Positions 35,582 through 47,128 of a stretch of DNA of 64,000 bases are shown here, piece by piece. Source of the stretch: Microstegium vimineum (Eukaryota > Streptophyta > Magnoliopsida > Poales > Poaceae); NCBI GenBank assembly GCA_022036555.1, contig CM039121.1:46339847-46403846 (forward strand). The letters run 5' to 3'. Numbering within the stretch: the stretch's first letter is position 1; each line of letters opens with the position of its first letter. The notes under the pieces are model-generated. The model searched no databases, was not told the DNA's origin, and saw nothing but the letters and a program-made list of their open reading frames with translations. The translations under genes and the position numbers were made by a program.

Positions 35582-37814
35582 ATGAATAGGTCCGAATGGA
35601 TATACCGGGTGAACAGAGTTAGTGATCCACGGTACTTGGATGGATTGAAGAAATTTATTGCCGTGGCGAAAGCTCGCCATGAGAGGTTGAAGCGGACGAC
35701 AACCATATGTCCATGTTCGCACTGTCGGAATCTGAAAGGCTACGTAGATAGCACGGTGCACTCATTTGATTATGTATGGTTTTGTCAAGGATTACACCGT
35801 CTGGACATTTCACGATGAAAGAGTTGATGCGAGTGGCGGTGCATCAGGACTGAGCTCGTCGTCAGTGGTGGAGGATAACGATGGATCTAGACATTTCGGA
35901 GCACCTGTCTCATCTTCAGCATCAGCCGACAACATAATGGTGGAGGATATAATTCAGGACATTGACGACGACGACGAGAATGGTGGGGATGGTCACGATG
36001 AGACTCTTTTGAATGAACCTGAGGATGTAAATTTCTTTGAGGGCTTGCTCCACCAGATCGACAAAGATGACCTTATGTTTGGCAAGTGGTTGGAAAATTT
36101 CAAGGAGATGAAGCAGGCGGCAGTTGATCCTCTCTATAAAGACGGTGGAAATTGTCCGAAGGAGTGCACAACCCTCCGTTTTAACCTCCAGCTGTTAATG
36201 TTGAAGGCTCGGCATGGTTGGTCTGACACTGGCTTCAATGAGTTGTTAAGTCTCCTTGGTACCACATACCCAACAACTAACAACGTGGCTGCCAATACGT
36301 ATCGGGCGAAGAAGATGATCCGACCATTGGCGATGAAACTTGTAAAGTTTGATGCATGCCCTAACCACTGCATCCTATATCGGGGCAAGCACGAGAATTC
36401 GATCAGTTGTCCAAACTGTGGCACGAGTCGATACAAAAGGAATGTCGGTTGTCGTGTGGATGCGGACGATGAAGAGGTAGCATCGCGAGGTGGGCCGAAG
36501 AAGAAGAAGGGGGCTAAGAAGAGCACTGCGGCTGAGAAGAGGATCTCGGCTCTATAGGATGAGGAAGAAGAGGGCTACACGATGAGGAAAAGTCCTGCGC
36601 TATCGGTGTGGTACCTCCCAGTGATCGATCGCTTGCGTGCGCTATTTGGGAACCCAGAGGATGCCAAGCTCATGTCGTGGCATGCATCGGCTGAATGTGT
36701 GAAGGATGATGACAAGCTACGACACCCCTCTGATGGGAAGCAGTGGAAGGATTTCGATAACGAACACCCGGAGTTTGGCAAGGAGTCTAGGAACATTAGG
36801 TTCGCACTGAGTACCGACGGGATGAATCCATTTGGTGAGCTTAGAAACTCCCACAACACTTGGCCAGTCGTCCTCACCATATACAACTTACCTCCACATC
36901 TATGTCAGAAGCGCCGATACCTTATGCTGACTATGCTCATTTCTGGACCGGCACAGCCAGACAACGATATAGACGTGTTTCTAGTGCCATTGATGGAGGA
37001 GATGAAGATACTATTTTATGTTGGGGTTACAATGGTGGATGCGTCCCGTCAGGAGAAGTTCACCGATTACCCCGGGCTTTTCTCACTATCAGGGCAGATC
37101 AAAGGCAAGACCGGGTGTGTGGTTTGCATCGATGGAACATGCTACACCTACCTCAATGGATCCAACAAGATTGTGTACACGAGACATAGACGGTTCCTCG
37201 TCCGAAATCACAGGTACCGGAAAAGTGTCATGAATAAGTACTTTGACAATGAGCACGAACCGCAGCTTGAAGAATCGACGCGGCATGCATGGGGGCCAAA
37301 GGTGTATGAAATGGTCAAGAACATGGATCAGATCGAGTTTGGAAAGAAGAAGTTATATAAAGATGGAAAACAGAAGAAAACAACAAGGAAGCGAAAGCGC
37401 GCGGATGGTGAAGCAACGCCTAATGTCCCCCTTGTTCCTTTCAAAAAGAAGTCAATTTTCTTCGAGTACTTATCGTACTGGAAAACACTAAATACACCCC
37501 ATGCCATCGAGTGCATGCACCTCGAGAAGAATGTCTTTGAAAGCGTGATCAGTGTCCTGCTAGACATCCCGGGCAAGACGAAAGATGGTCTCAAGTCATG
37601 GACAGATCTTATCAACCAGGGCATCCGACCTGATCTTCACCCAGAACCGCCTCAAAACGGTAAAGTTAGCATTCCGGGTGCATCCTACAACCTAACGAAA
37701 GAGGAGAGGACGAATATTTGCAAGTTACTTAGGGGCATCAAGGTGTCGACTGGTTTCTCTTCCAACATCAAGAGCTTGGTATCCATGAAAGACCTCCATG
37801 ATGTGAAACTTTAA
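35582..37814 (+). pseudogene. TNP2-like CACTA transposase, outer element, broken
   Basis: The N terminus (RSEWIYRVNRVS...CPCSHC) is the transposase-associated domain that precedes TNP2 catalytic regions. A frameshift near 35,760 moves translation into the next frame at GFVKDYTVWTFH. This continues through CPNCGTSRYK to an in-frame TAG at 36,555-36,557. The same frame reopens with ALSVWYLPVIDRL and the Transposase_21-type core: LSTDGMNPFG, YNLPPHLCQKR, LISGPAQP and DVFLVPLMEEM. A segment near 37,060 lacks about ten residues present in the nested element (TLRAIIIVTI). The frame ends early at HDVKL, where tandemly repeated non-coding DNA replaces the rest of the core. It is therefore a disabled copy. 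Confidence 0.85.
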
Positions 37815-38345
37815 GCTGAGGCAATGGCGATGACGATAAATGCATGCCCCCCATAATTCTAAACTTCTAAACTAGGATGGCTTGTCAAGCAACCTGTTAA
37901 ACTAGGATGGCTTGTCAGGCAACCAGTTTAGAAGTGATGTGATGACTATATATAGGGCTAATCTGAGCCAACTAAGCTACTACCTACCTTGCCTTACTAC
38001 TTGTTTACAGCTGCTCTGCTTAGTGCCTACTGCTACTTCTTTACTACTTGTTTACTACTACTACCTACTGCTACTGCCTCTTGTTTACTACTACTACTGT
38101 TTTACTACTACTACCAGTTTGTGGTTTCAGTTTTTTTTAACTGCTTATGATGCAACCGTGAAACTTTAAGCTGAGGCAATGGCAATGATGATAAACATGT
38201 CCAAATAATTGTAACCTGCTAAACTAGGATGGCTTGTCAGGCAACCTATTAACCTAGGATGGCTTATCAGGCAACCAGTTTAGAGGTGATGTGATGACTA
38301 TAGGGCAAATCTGAGCCAACTATATCTTCTTATTCTTACTTACCT
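37803..38345 (+). repeat. Diverged tandem duplication at the broken end of TNP2
   Basis: GTGAAACTTTAAGCTGAGGC occurs at about 37,803 and 38,158. Each is followed by one or two GGATGGCTTGTCAGGCAACC units and GATGTGATGACTATA. A TAC-rich low-complexity stretch (38,020-38,120) separates the copies. The first copy contains the last codons of the transposase frame, so the duplication post-dates the truncation or caused it. Confidence 0.75.
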
Positions 38346-38454
38346 TGTTAATTGTCTTCCTTGAGGCTACCTTACTATTGTACCCTACTGCTTTACTAAT
38401 ACTATTACCTTACTATTGTACCCTACTGAAAGGTCTATTCTTTGTAGCTTTCCA

Positions 38455-41400
38455 ATGGCTGAAGAACAACCAGCCAGCCAATGGCGTGACCCTACGCCCA
38501 GTTCGTCTTCAACTAGTTTATGCTCCAGCGTGTCCGTGACCCCCGAGAGGCCAAAGAAACAACGTACAGAGGAGGACAATGACCCTACCTACTAGCCAGA
38601 ACAAGAAGCTGAATCGAGGTCTCCGTAGCAGGGTAGCGAGTTACCACTGGTTACTCGGCAGTTGGAGTTTGAGGAGGAACAACCAGAAAGGGACGTAGAA
38701 CCACCACCCGCTCCCTCGACGACGACCTCATCGAACAAATCTAGCACCTCAAAGCGGAAGCGAGGGGAACACGGGAGGCACCAGGTGCATAAAGCGAACG
38801 AAATCCATGTGATTCTGACGGTGGGTCCAGATGGACAGCCGTTGAGCCCACAATCGGTCATCGCCAAGTTTAGCAACCAGTGCGCATGTCTAGTCAAGGA
38901 GAAGGTGGAGATCACTTGGGAGGACTAACACTCTGTACCAGAAGACTATAAGGAACATGTCTGGAGAGAGATCCTTCGGCTGTTCACTTATCCTGAAGAT
39001 GCAAATCTGACTAAGTGTAGGGGGTGAGTCATGCACGTGGCGGGAAGAGCACTGCGAAACTTCAAGAGTTTCCTGACTAGGGATTACCTGAAGAAAGGGA
39101 AGTCACCATGTGAAAAATACACCAATGTGAAGCCGCATCACTGGGAAACTTTCGTCATACAAAGAACGACCGATGAAGCAAAGGCAAAGAGCGAGAAGTA
39201 CAGTGCGCTCGCAAAGAGGAATGAGAACCCCCACAACCTGGGCATGATTGGGTTTGCCGGGCATAAGCCCAAGTGGCGTCGGAAGAAGAGTCCTTAGCTG
39301 CGGCTGGTACGCCCAGCCCGTTAGCCAAGCTCCCGGAAAGGGGACGGGACTACATATATGCCCGTAGGCCGAAAAAGCTGAAGGAGGGCAGAACCAAGTA
39401 TAACGAGCCACGCTTTGAGGAGGTGGAGAAGGCTCTCATAACTGCATCTGCGTCCAAGAAGGACAGCGGGAGCTCTGAGGTCGTCAGGGGCCACGACTTG
39501 CTGACCGAGGTGCTGGGAAACCCCGAGCACCGAGGTCGCGTCCGTGGCATGTCATCAAAGATGAGCTGGAATGCAGTGGAGTCATGGAAAGCCGACAGTG
39601 CTAAGTACATGTCGAGTCGGAGGTATAAGGATGACATCTTTCACAAAGGTGTCCAAGAAGGGGTATCTTAGATGATCAGGCAGGGGATAAAGGACGCCTT
39701 CACGAGTCCTGACCCGCACATGGTAGCACTAAGGAACCAGATGTTTCGACAGGCTGGCGTGCCCCTTCCTGGCGTGCCGATGATCGAGGACAACCCAAGC
39801 CATTGGGAAGACGACATCAAGGAGGTCGTGCAAGTACAGCTCTTGGTGCCGTTCGGCAGGGTTAAGAAACTAACCATGGCCGAGGCATGTGTGTTTCCAA
39901 GAAACGAAATCCAAGGTTACACCAAAGAGCAGATACCTCCTAACTACGTTGTCGTGGTTCCTACGTGGAATCATATTGATCATGAAGAATATGAGTTGGA
40001 TTATCCAACTGCTAATGGAATCAAGTTTCTTGGAGCCGCGACCGGTGAAGAAATCCTGTGGAATAGGAGCGACATTGAGATCGTTCCACCGATAACGACG
40101 ACGACTCCGACATCACAACCCTCTTGTGTCGGATCTTCTCCCCCATACCCGGACGATGGCGGGGATGACGAAGACGGCAACAAGGCCAACAACTCACCCC
40201 GAGGCACGAGCTCGCCTCCTCCTCGAAAAAGCTAGTCTCCGGAACCGACAGATGCGGCAGTAGGTTCAGAGGAAGCCCCGGGGGACAAGGCAATGCCTAC
40301 AGGCGACCCTGTGACGAGCTGTCCTCCACACCCAAGCAGCCAACCTACGAGCCTAATCGAAGGACCGAGAGGTTCAGAGGAAGCATCGGGAGACAAGGCA
40401 CCTTCTGCAGGACAACCGAGGACGAGCTCTCCTCCAAACCCAAGCACTCCACCTACTGGGACAACCGAAGTAGCGGGAGGTACAGATGAAGCAGCATGTG
40501 TAAAGACACCGTCTGCTGCAAGGCAAACGAGCCCAGGCACGTGCCCTAACGCGCCAAAAAAGGCTGACAATGAGGCAGATGCCGTACCTGAGCTCCCGTA
40601 CTCGACTGTGTTTGACAGGTATACATGCATGGTACTTGTTTTCATTCATCTATCCGGTACTCCTTTACACTCACTAACGTCTCAATCACATTGATCCAGG
40701 CCGAAAACACCGATCAGTGTGTGGCCACCTTCGGATGAATGCTCTGGCCACTTTGAGAATGGCAAGTTCATGCTGCCTATAGCCCAACTCGTCCACGAGG
40801 AGAAGTGGGAGGTGCGTAGATTCCATCTATGGTATATGGAAGCGGCGAAACTTGGCATGTCAACTTTTACGGTCAAGATTCCGGCAAAGTACTTCCAGAT
40901 GCCAACAGATGCCAGTCTCGTCGTGGAATTCCACGACATGTATAGACTATTGCGGGGAGGTGACCTGGACGTGGCGCAAGTCACCTTGTTTTCTATGTAA
41001 GTACTTTTTGACTTCCGCAGAGTTCCTATACGGTCGTAAGCAAGGAATGCCTACTTATGCCATCCTAACTTGTCCTCGCAGGATGATGGCCTATGTAAGC
41101 AGGAAACTTGTGCTAAAGATCATCTATCTCTCTCCGATGCATATCGCTGAGCGAGTTATCGTTGGTTACCCGCTACCGGACAACCATCCAGAGATGATTG
41201 ACTTGACCGTTCAACAGAGAGAGCAAAAACGGAAGAAAAAGATCGACGAACAAAAGTTGGTCGTGTCCTAGTACATACTAGGAGCAATGAGGGAGATCAA
41301 AGAGGATGGAAACAGGTGTATCCTTGCTGCCTACCACTTTGGGTAAGTCCAAAATTTGCATGTAAAGACGATTAGTGTGTACGATCATCCATTCTCATCG

Positions 41401-41813
41401 TAATATGTATTCTATTTGAATGGTGCAGCGCGGGCCTCACAGGCCACCGGGTTACATTTCTTATCTATCCTCAGGACGGCAGGGCGGTCATCTTTGATTC
41501 ATTGCGGAATACGAATAAGAAAGCATGCAAGCACTTTGAAGATTGCATTAAAGTGTAAGCGCCCAAACTTACTATGTGTATATATATATATTTGTGTAGT
41601 ATTGTAGTACGTATTCAAATTGTTACTAATACTAGTGTATTTCATACAGAGCTTATAAGGACTACGTCAAGACACCCGGATTATATGATAGAAGATCAGA
41701 TAAGTTTAAGAAAAGGCATGGGATTGATAAAATCAAAATTAGGCGTGACTTCCTGGTACGTACTTCAAAGCTTCAATTGTCATTTTCATCAAATGAGCAT
41801 TCTATATCTCTGC

Positions 41814-41849
<36 letters not shown>

Positions 41850-42200
41850 TCTAACGGTTGTGTTCTTGTGTAGTGTGCCAAACAACCGTAGAATACAGTG
41901 CTTTGTGGCTTCTACACTTGTGAGCACCTAAGGAGGTGCAAGGCCTACAACAACAGCTGGCAGCAACTCAAGAAAGGAATGGACTGGTGGATGAATGTGC
42001 AAAGCAAACAACACTGCTTCAAGCAAACAAGGGCGGACTTATGTAAGTTTGCCTTAGACAAATGCGTATACGAAGGGGAAGTGTTCTTCAAAACCGATAG
42101 TCCGTTAGGCCAGGAGCCAAAGTACGAAAAGCTTAGGAACTGGCCTACCATACTAAATCTAAAGGATTACAATTACAACATGGATTTTACAATGAGCTAG
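38455..42200 (+). pseudogene. Second CACTA ORF with Ulp1-like (C48) protease relic
   Basis: A series of frames separated by stops and probable introns. The first part (SKRKRGEHGRHQVHKANE..., then YARRPKKLKEGRTKYNEPRF and LGNPEHRGRVRG) matches the second-ORF proteins of grass CACTA elements. The last part resembles a C48/Ulp1 cysteine protease: a GHRVTFLIYPQ strand with the His, VIFDSL with the Asp, KQP with the oxyanion Gln and LCGFYTCEHLRRC with the nucleophile Cys (about 41,430-41,940). All four expected residues are present, but a TAG follows KQP and several upstream frames are closed. Family knowledge: such protease domains are commonly carried by plant CACTA and MULE elements. Confidence 0.75.
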
Positions 42201-43700
42201 ATAGTGATGATGTTTGTGAGAACTTTTGTATATATGTAAGTGTGTTTGTGAGAGAGAAGTGAGAATGAACAAGTACTAAGTTTGTCTTATGAGAATTTCG
42301 CCGGTTTCATGTGTATATACAATTAAGTGAATGCATATGGATGTCTTGTCTATATATATGTGGATGTCTTGTGTATATATCTGTGGATGTATTGTGTTTA
42401 TATCTGTGAAATGTGGATTGAATTTGAATCTGAATTTGAATCCTAAAACTGTTGTATCCTGTTTTTTATTTATTTATTATTTTTTTAAAATTACCGAGGC
42501 GGGCATAGTATCAGACCCGCCACGGTTAATTCATTAACCGTAGCGGACAGGTTACAATGCCTGCTGCAGTAAATCCATTAACCGCGGCGCACTACTACAA
42601 AAATCATTTTTGCTGCCACGTTGTTTTTTTTCACATGCGGTTCACAATTTCATGACGCCAGTACAAAAAATAGGGTGGGCTCAGCAAGAGAACCGCCTGT
42701 GTAAAACCATTTACACAGGCGGCTCTCCTATCTCTACCGCCTGTGTAAATACCATTTACACAGGCGGCTGACATTATCAACCGCCTGTGTAAATACACAG
42801 GTATTTACACAGGCGGTCCTCCTTACCAACCGCCTGTGTTAATGCTGCAATAAATTCCCTTCTTCCACCTCCAGACAAGAACAGTTACTCCCGTACTGTG
42901 TGCACAATGGCCGACACAGAGGTGGCGATTCCAAGGGGGGGATGTTTTGAACTTCATTTCTTTGGTGAGAAACTTCTAAAAGGTTAGTTAGTGTCGTTGC
43001 CGCCATTTTTTTAGTGATTCTTTGGTTCAATTCTTGTATTGGAGGTGCTCTAAATCTAGGGTTAGGGTTCATAGCTAGGGCAAGAGAGAGAGTTTTAGCT
43101 ATTTTTTTGTAAATTCATAGTAAATTGTATCTTGCTCGGATTATAGAAAATAAATACTTTTTAGAATTCTTGTGAGTAGATCTATGTAATAGAATACTTA
43201 GGGTTTATGAATTAATTTAGTAGTTAAAGGCTTGTTTAGGTTAGTTATTATTGTCTATACTTAGGGTTTGTTAAATAGGGTTAGTTATTATTTCATGTAG
43301 CTTAGGTTTTTCAATAATTTTTGTTAGTAATTGATGGTTTATTATTTAGGGTTAGATATTTCATGTACTTAGAGTTAGTTAATTAATTTAGTTAGTAATT
43401 AATGGCTTATTAATTAGGGTTAGTTAGTATTTCATGTACTTAGGGTTTGTTAATTAGGGTTTGTTATTTTTGCTTATACTTAGGGTTTGTTAATCAAGAT
43501 GCCATCTCCGTTTAATTAATTCTTATAATTATAAAAATGAGTTTAAATAATTATTTAAATTTTTTATTTTGTAAATTCTGTAAGAGGTAGCTTTTCATAT
43601 CTATTTAATTGATGGAGGATAGAATCTTAGTTATGAGGGATTATTTTCGTTTTGTTTTTAGAGTGACATACAATATTTTCCTAACTAATTACAGATAAAT

Positions 43701-45510
43701 ATGGAGAGGTCATTATGGATGTACAACTTATCAAGATTAGACCCATCTTATGTAGTGGAGGTCCAAAAATTTATTGATGCCGTGAAGATACATGCTCAGA
43801 GAACAAAGGCGAAGCACATATGTTATCCATGCGCAGACTGTAAAAATATTGTGGTATTTAACAATGTGAAAGCAATCACTTCTCATCTGGTTTGCAGAGG
43901 ATTTGTGGAGGACTACTTGATTTGGACAAAACATGGTGAGGGTAGTTCTACACCTTATATGCGGACAACTGACAACACTGCAAGTAACATCAATGTGGAG
44001 GGTCCAATGCCATATCTCAATGAATGTGATGCTATGCCAGATATCAATGAAACCCATCATGTTATTCCAGATGTCAATCAAACTCATAATTCTACGTCCG
44101 ATGTTAATGAAACTCAGCATGTTAACACTGATGCCATTGAAGATGCAGATTTCTTAGAGGCAATAATGAACCGTTGTGTGGATCCATCAATATTCTTCAT
44201 GAAGCGAATGGAAGCCTTGAAGAAGGCAGCAGAAGAGCCTTTGTACGACGAGTCGAAAGGTTGTACCAAAGAGTGGTCAACACTACGGGCTGTTCTTCAG
44301 TTTCTGACGATTAAGGCTAGATATGGTTGGTTCGATGCTAGTTTCAATGATTTATTGTGTGTACTTAGAGACCTTCTTCCTACGGAGAACAAAGTGCCTG
44401 CTAACACGTACTATGCAAAGAAGCTAGTCAGTCCACTTACGATGGGTGTTGAGAAGATCCACGCATGTAGAAATCATTGTATCTTATATCGGGGTGATCA
44501 GTATAAAGACTTAACAGTTGTCCAAACTGCGGTGCTAGTAGGTACAAGACGAATAAAGATTATCAAGAGGAAGAGAATGCAGCCTCTGTTTCTTCAGGGA
44601 GGAAGCGAAAGAAGACGCAAACAAAGACTCAACAAGACAAACGTTCAAAGCCCACTAGCAATATCGAAGTGGACTATTATGCGTTGAGAAGAATTTCTGC
44701 ATTGGTGATATGGTATCTCCCTGTGGTTGATCGTTTGAGGTGTTTGTTTGCAAACCCTGATGATGCGGAACTTATGACCTGGCATGCTTCTGATGAAAGG
44801 AAAGATGATGGAAAGTTACGACATCCAGCTGATGCAAAGCAATGGCAAGAATTCGATAAGAAATATCCAGACTTTGCTGAGGACCCACGAAATGTAAGGT
44901 TTGCTCTGAGTACTGATGGAATGAATCCATTTGCCGAGAGGAGCAGCACGCACAGCACATGGCCAGTGATCATGACAATATACAACCTTCCTTCATGGTT
45001 GTGTCAAAAAAGAAAATATCTTTTGCTAACCATTCTTATTTCTGGACCTACACAACCTGGAGTTGATATGGATGTATTTCTAGAGCCCTTAATGCAAGAG
45101 ATGCAAATACTATGGGAAGTGGGTGTCAAAATGATCGATGCGTTCCGCATAGAGACATTCACACTGAGAGCAATTATTATTGTCACAATTAATGATTATC
45201 CTGCTCTCTTCTCATTATCAGGCCAGTTCAAGGAAAGGTTGGTTGTGTAGAGTGCATAGATGGAACATGTCACGTGTCTCTTCCTTCATCTAACAAGATA
45301 GTGTACATGAGGCATAGGAGGTGGCTACCGGCAGGCCATAAGTACCGCTTACAAAAGATGAATAAGTACTTTGACAATATGGATGAATCAAAATCTACTG
45401 CTCCATCAGGTTATAGTAAAGGGCACAGAGTGTATAAGATAGTTGAGAATGTCAAGTTTGGTCAAGGGTCATGTCATGAAGCAGTTAGCAATATCATTCC
45501 GGGGCTATAG
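43701..45510 (+). pseudogene. TNP2-like CACTA transposase, inner element, broken
   Basis: It starts MERSLWMYNLSRL, a transposase-associated domain with CYPCADCKN and GFVEDYLIWTKHGE. After CILYRGDQYKDL (near 44,510) a frameshift moves the CPNCGASRYK zinc-binding segment into the next frame. The core follows: LSTDGMNPFAE, YNLPSWLCQKRKY, LISGPTQPG, DVFLEPLMQEM, TLRAIIIVTINDYPALFSL. A second frameshift near 45,228 separates GQFK from GCVECIDGTCH. The frame ends at 45,510 and passes almost directly into second-ORF sequence, so the C-terminal transposase region has been deleted. Two frameshifts plus a large deletion make it non-functional. Confidence 0.85.
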
Positions 45511-45519
45511 GCACGATAT

Positions 45520-46777
45520 GAATAAAAAGTGGTTGCAGAAGGGCGGGACCCAACGAAGCGGTACCCTATTACAGTATAACAGTGGGCACGTTTCAGTGTC
45601 ATAAAAAACTCCGACGACTCCAAGGCTAAGAGTCAAGCCGCCTCAAGACTTGCGAAGAAGAACAAGTACCACCACCACCTCGGCACTGGCGGTTACAAGA
45701 CCAAGATTCCTAAATGGAGGGCAGAAGACGAAGCAAAGAGGACAGAGGGCAAGTTGGCATTGACAGATATAGTGCCAGAACGAAGTGCGAATTGGCTTCG
45801 CGCTCGGAAGGCAAACACTGAGAGCGATGAGATCTCCTGTCCCGATGAGATCAAGCCAGTTGCCGAGAAGGTTTTAGAAGCAACAAACCTAGAAAAGACA
45901 GGTGCCTTCAAGTCACAGTGGGAGAGGGACAGCCTTTCCCATGCTCTAGGTAACAAAATTATATTTTCCATTTTGTTCGAGTAAAATAGAAATCGACACT
46001 GACATTAAATATCATGTTGTAGGTAACCCCGAGCATCCAGGTCGTGTACGGGGCGTCTCATCCAGAACCACCTGGAAAGAAGGGTTTGGTGAAGAGTGGA
46101 AAGGCATGTATAAGAAAAGAGAATGACATAAGGGTCAATTGAAGGATTTTTTTGAGCAGCAGGCTGCCAAAAAATTTAGGAATTTGATGAAAGACTTCGT
46201 TAAAAACCCTGATCCTGAAGTGATGAAGCGGTTGGCGGGAGCAGTGTCTGCTCAACAGATGACATCACAAGCTCCTTCATATATGCAGCATGTCCTAGGC
46301 CCAGCTCAACCCTTGGGTAGCCAGGAGATGGCCACACAATCTATGCCCTTTCAAAGCAGTATAGCGTCAACATCAAATAAGGACCATTATCCAGTTGACG
46401 ATGTTGATAAACCTTGGCCTTACTCATTGTTAATTGGATATGGCCTTAGGAATCAACATACAAAGCAAGTGGCCACAGGCAATGCCATCCCTGGACGTAT
46501 GTTCCATGGTGTCGAGATGCAAGATGCATACTGCAGGGTGGAAGTGTTGACGGTCGAGAGTGCATATGAAGACGACTTCATCGACATCCCGACCTCTGAG
46601 GGTATAGAGAAGCTTGGACAAGCAATCAAGAACTTCATACAATGGCCGAGACGGTACATAAGGTTGATTGATCCACCAACGGCACCCTCTCCACCAATGC
46701 ATCAAGCATCCCAAGAGGCCGAAACAAGTCAACAGCCAGCATCGCCAATGCATGCCCCAGCATCCCCGTCTGTGTAA
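45520..46777 (+). pseudogene. Second CACTA ORF (TNPA-like), inner element, broken
   Basis: Frames with HHHLGTGGYKTKIPKWRAE, IVPERSANWLRARKA and GNPEHPGRVRGVSS correspond to the second-ORF block of the outer element (LGNPEHRGRVRG). A stop follows MYKKRE at about 46,123. The final 212-codon stretch holds a NPDPEVMKRL segment and a Ser/Pro/Gln-rich tail ending in the right subterminal repeat. An intron may lie at 45,950-46,023, where GT and AG sites frame a non-coding gap. Confidence 0.7.
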
Positions 46778-47128
46778 ATAACTATTTACACAGGCGGCTG
46801 ACAAAGTGAGCCGCCTGTGAAAACCCTTTTTTCACAGGCGGCTCACAGCCCGCCGCCTGTACTGTGGGCCGATTAGTACTGACCCCTAGTACAGGCGGTG
46901 GGTTTGGCCGCCTGTATAAATGCCTCTACCACCGCCTCTAAAAATGTTTTATGTACTAGTGGCGGGCACGTTACAGTGCCCACTTCAGTTAATCAATTAA
47001 TCGCAGCGGGCAAACCTGCCCGCTTCGGTTAATGCTCCATTAACCGTGACCACACCACCGAAGCGGCCCTGTTTGCCCGCCGCGGTAAAGCAAAAACGCC
47101 CGTCTCAGTTAAGAATTATGTAGTAGTG

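Larger units (their letters stand above)
42590..46961 (+). mobile_element. Inner CACTA transposon nested in the outer one
   Basis: Left end CACTACTACAAAAATCATTT (42,590) pairs with the inverted right end, CACTAGTACATAAAACATTT (from 46,961 inward). GCG flanks both sides (42,587-42,589 and 46,962-46,964), the 3-bp duplication expected of CACTA insertion. Subterminal ACAGGCGG repeats in both orientations lie at 42,690-42,840 and 46,780-46,930. Total 4,372 bp, so it lacks a good part of a full autonomous element. It interrupts the subterminal repeats of the outer element and is therefore the younger insertion. Confidence 0.92.
35384..47128 (+). mobile_element. Outer CACTA (En/Spm-type) transposon, left end missing
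   Basis: The element carries a TNP2-type transposase relic followed by a second ORF region with a Ulp1-like protease relic, in the order usual for plant CACTA elements. Its right end, read inward, starts CACTACTACATAATTC at 47,128. Subterminal repeats with (C/T)GGTTAATNNATTAACCG and GCGGGCA motifs lie at 42,495-42,589 and continue at 46,962-47,110, split by the nested element. The left terminus is not visible and may be inside the N gap. Frameshifts and stops mean it cannot be autonomous. Confidence 0.85.
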
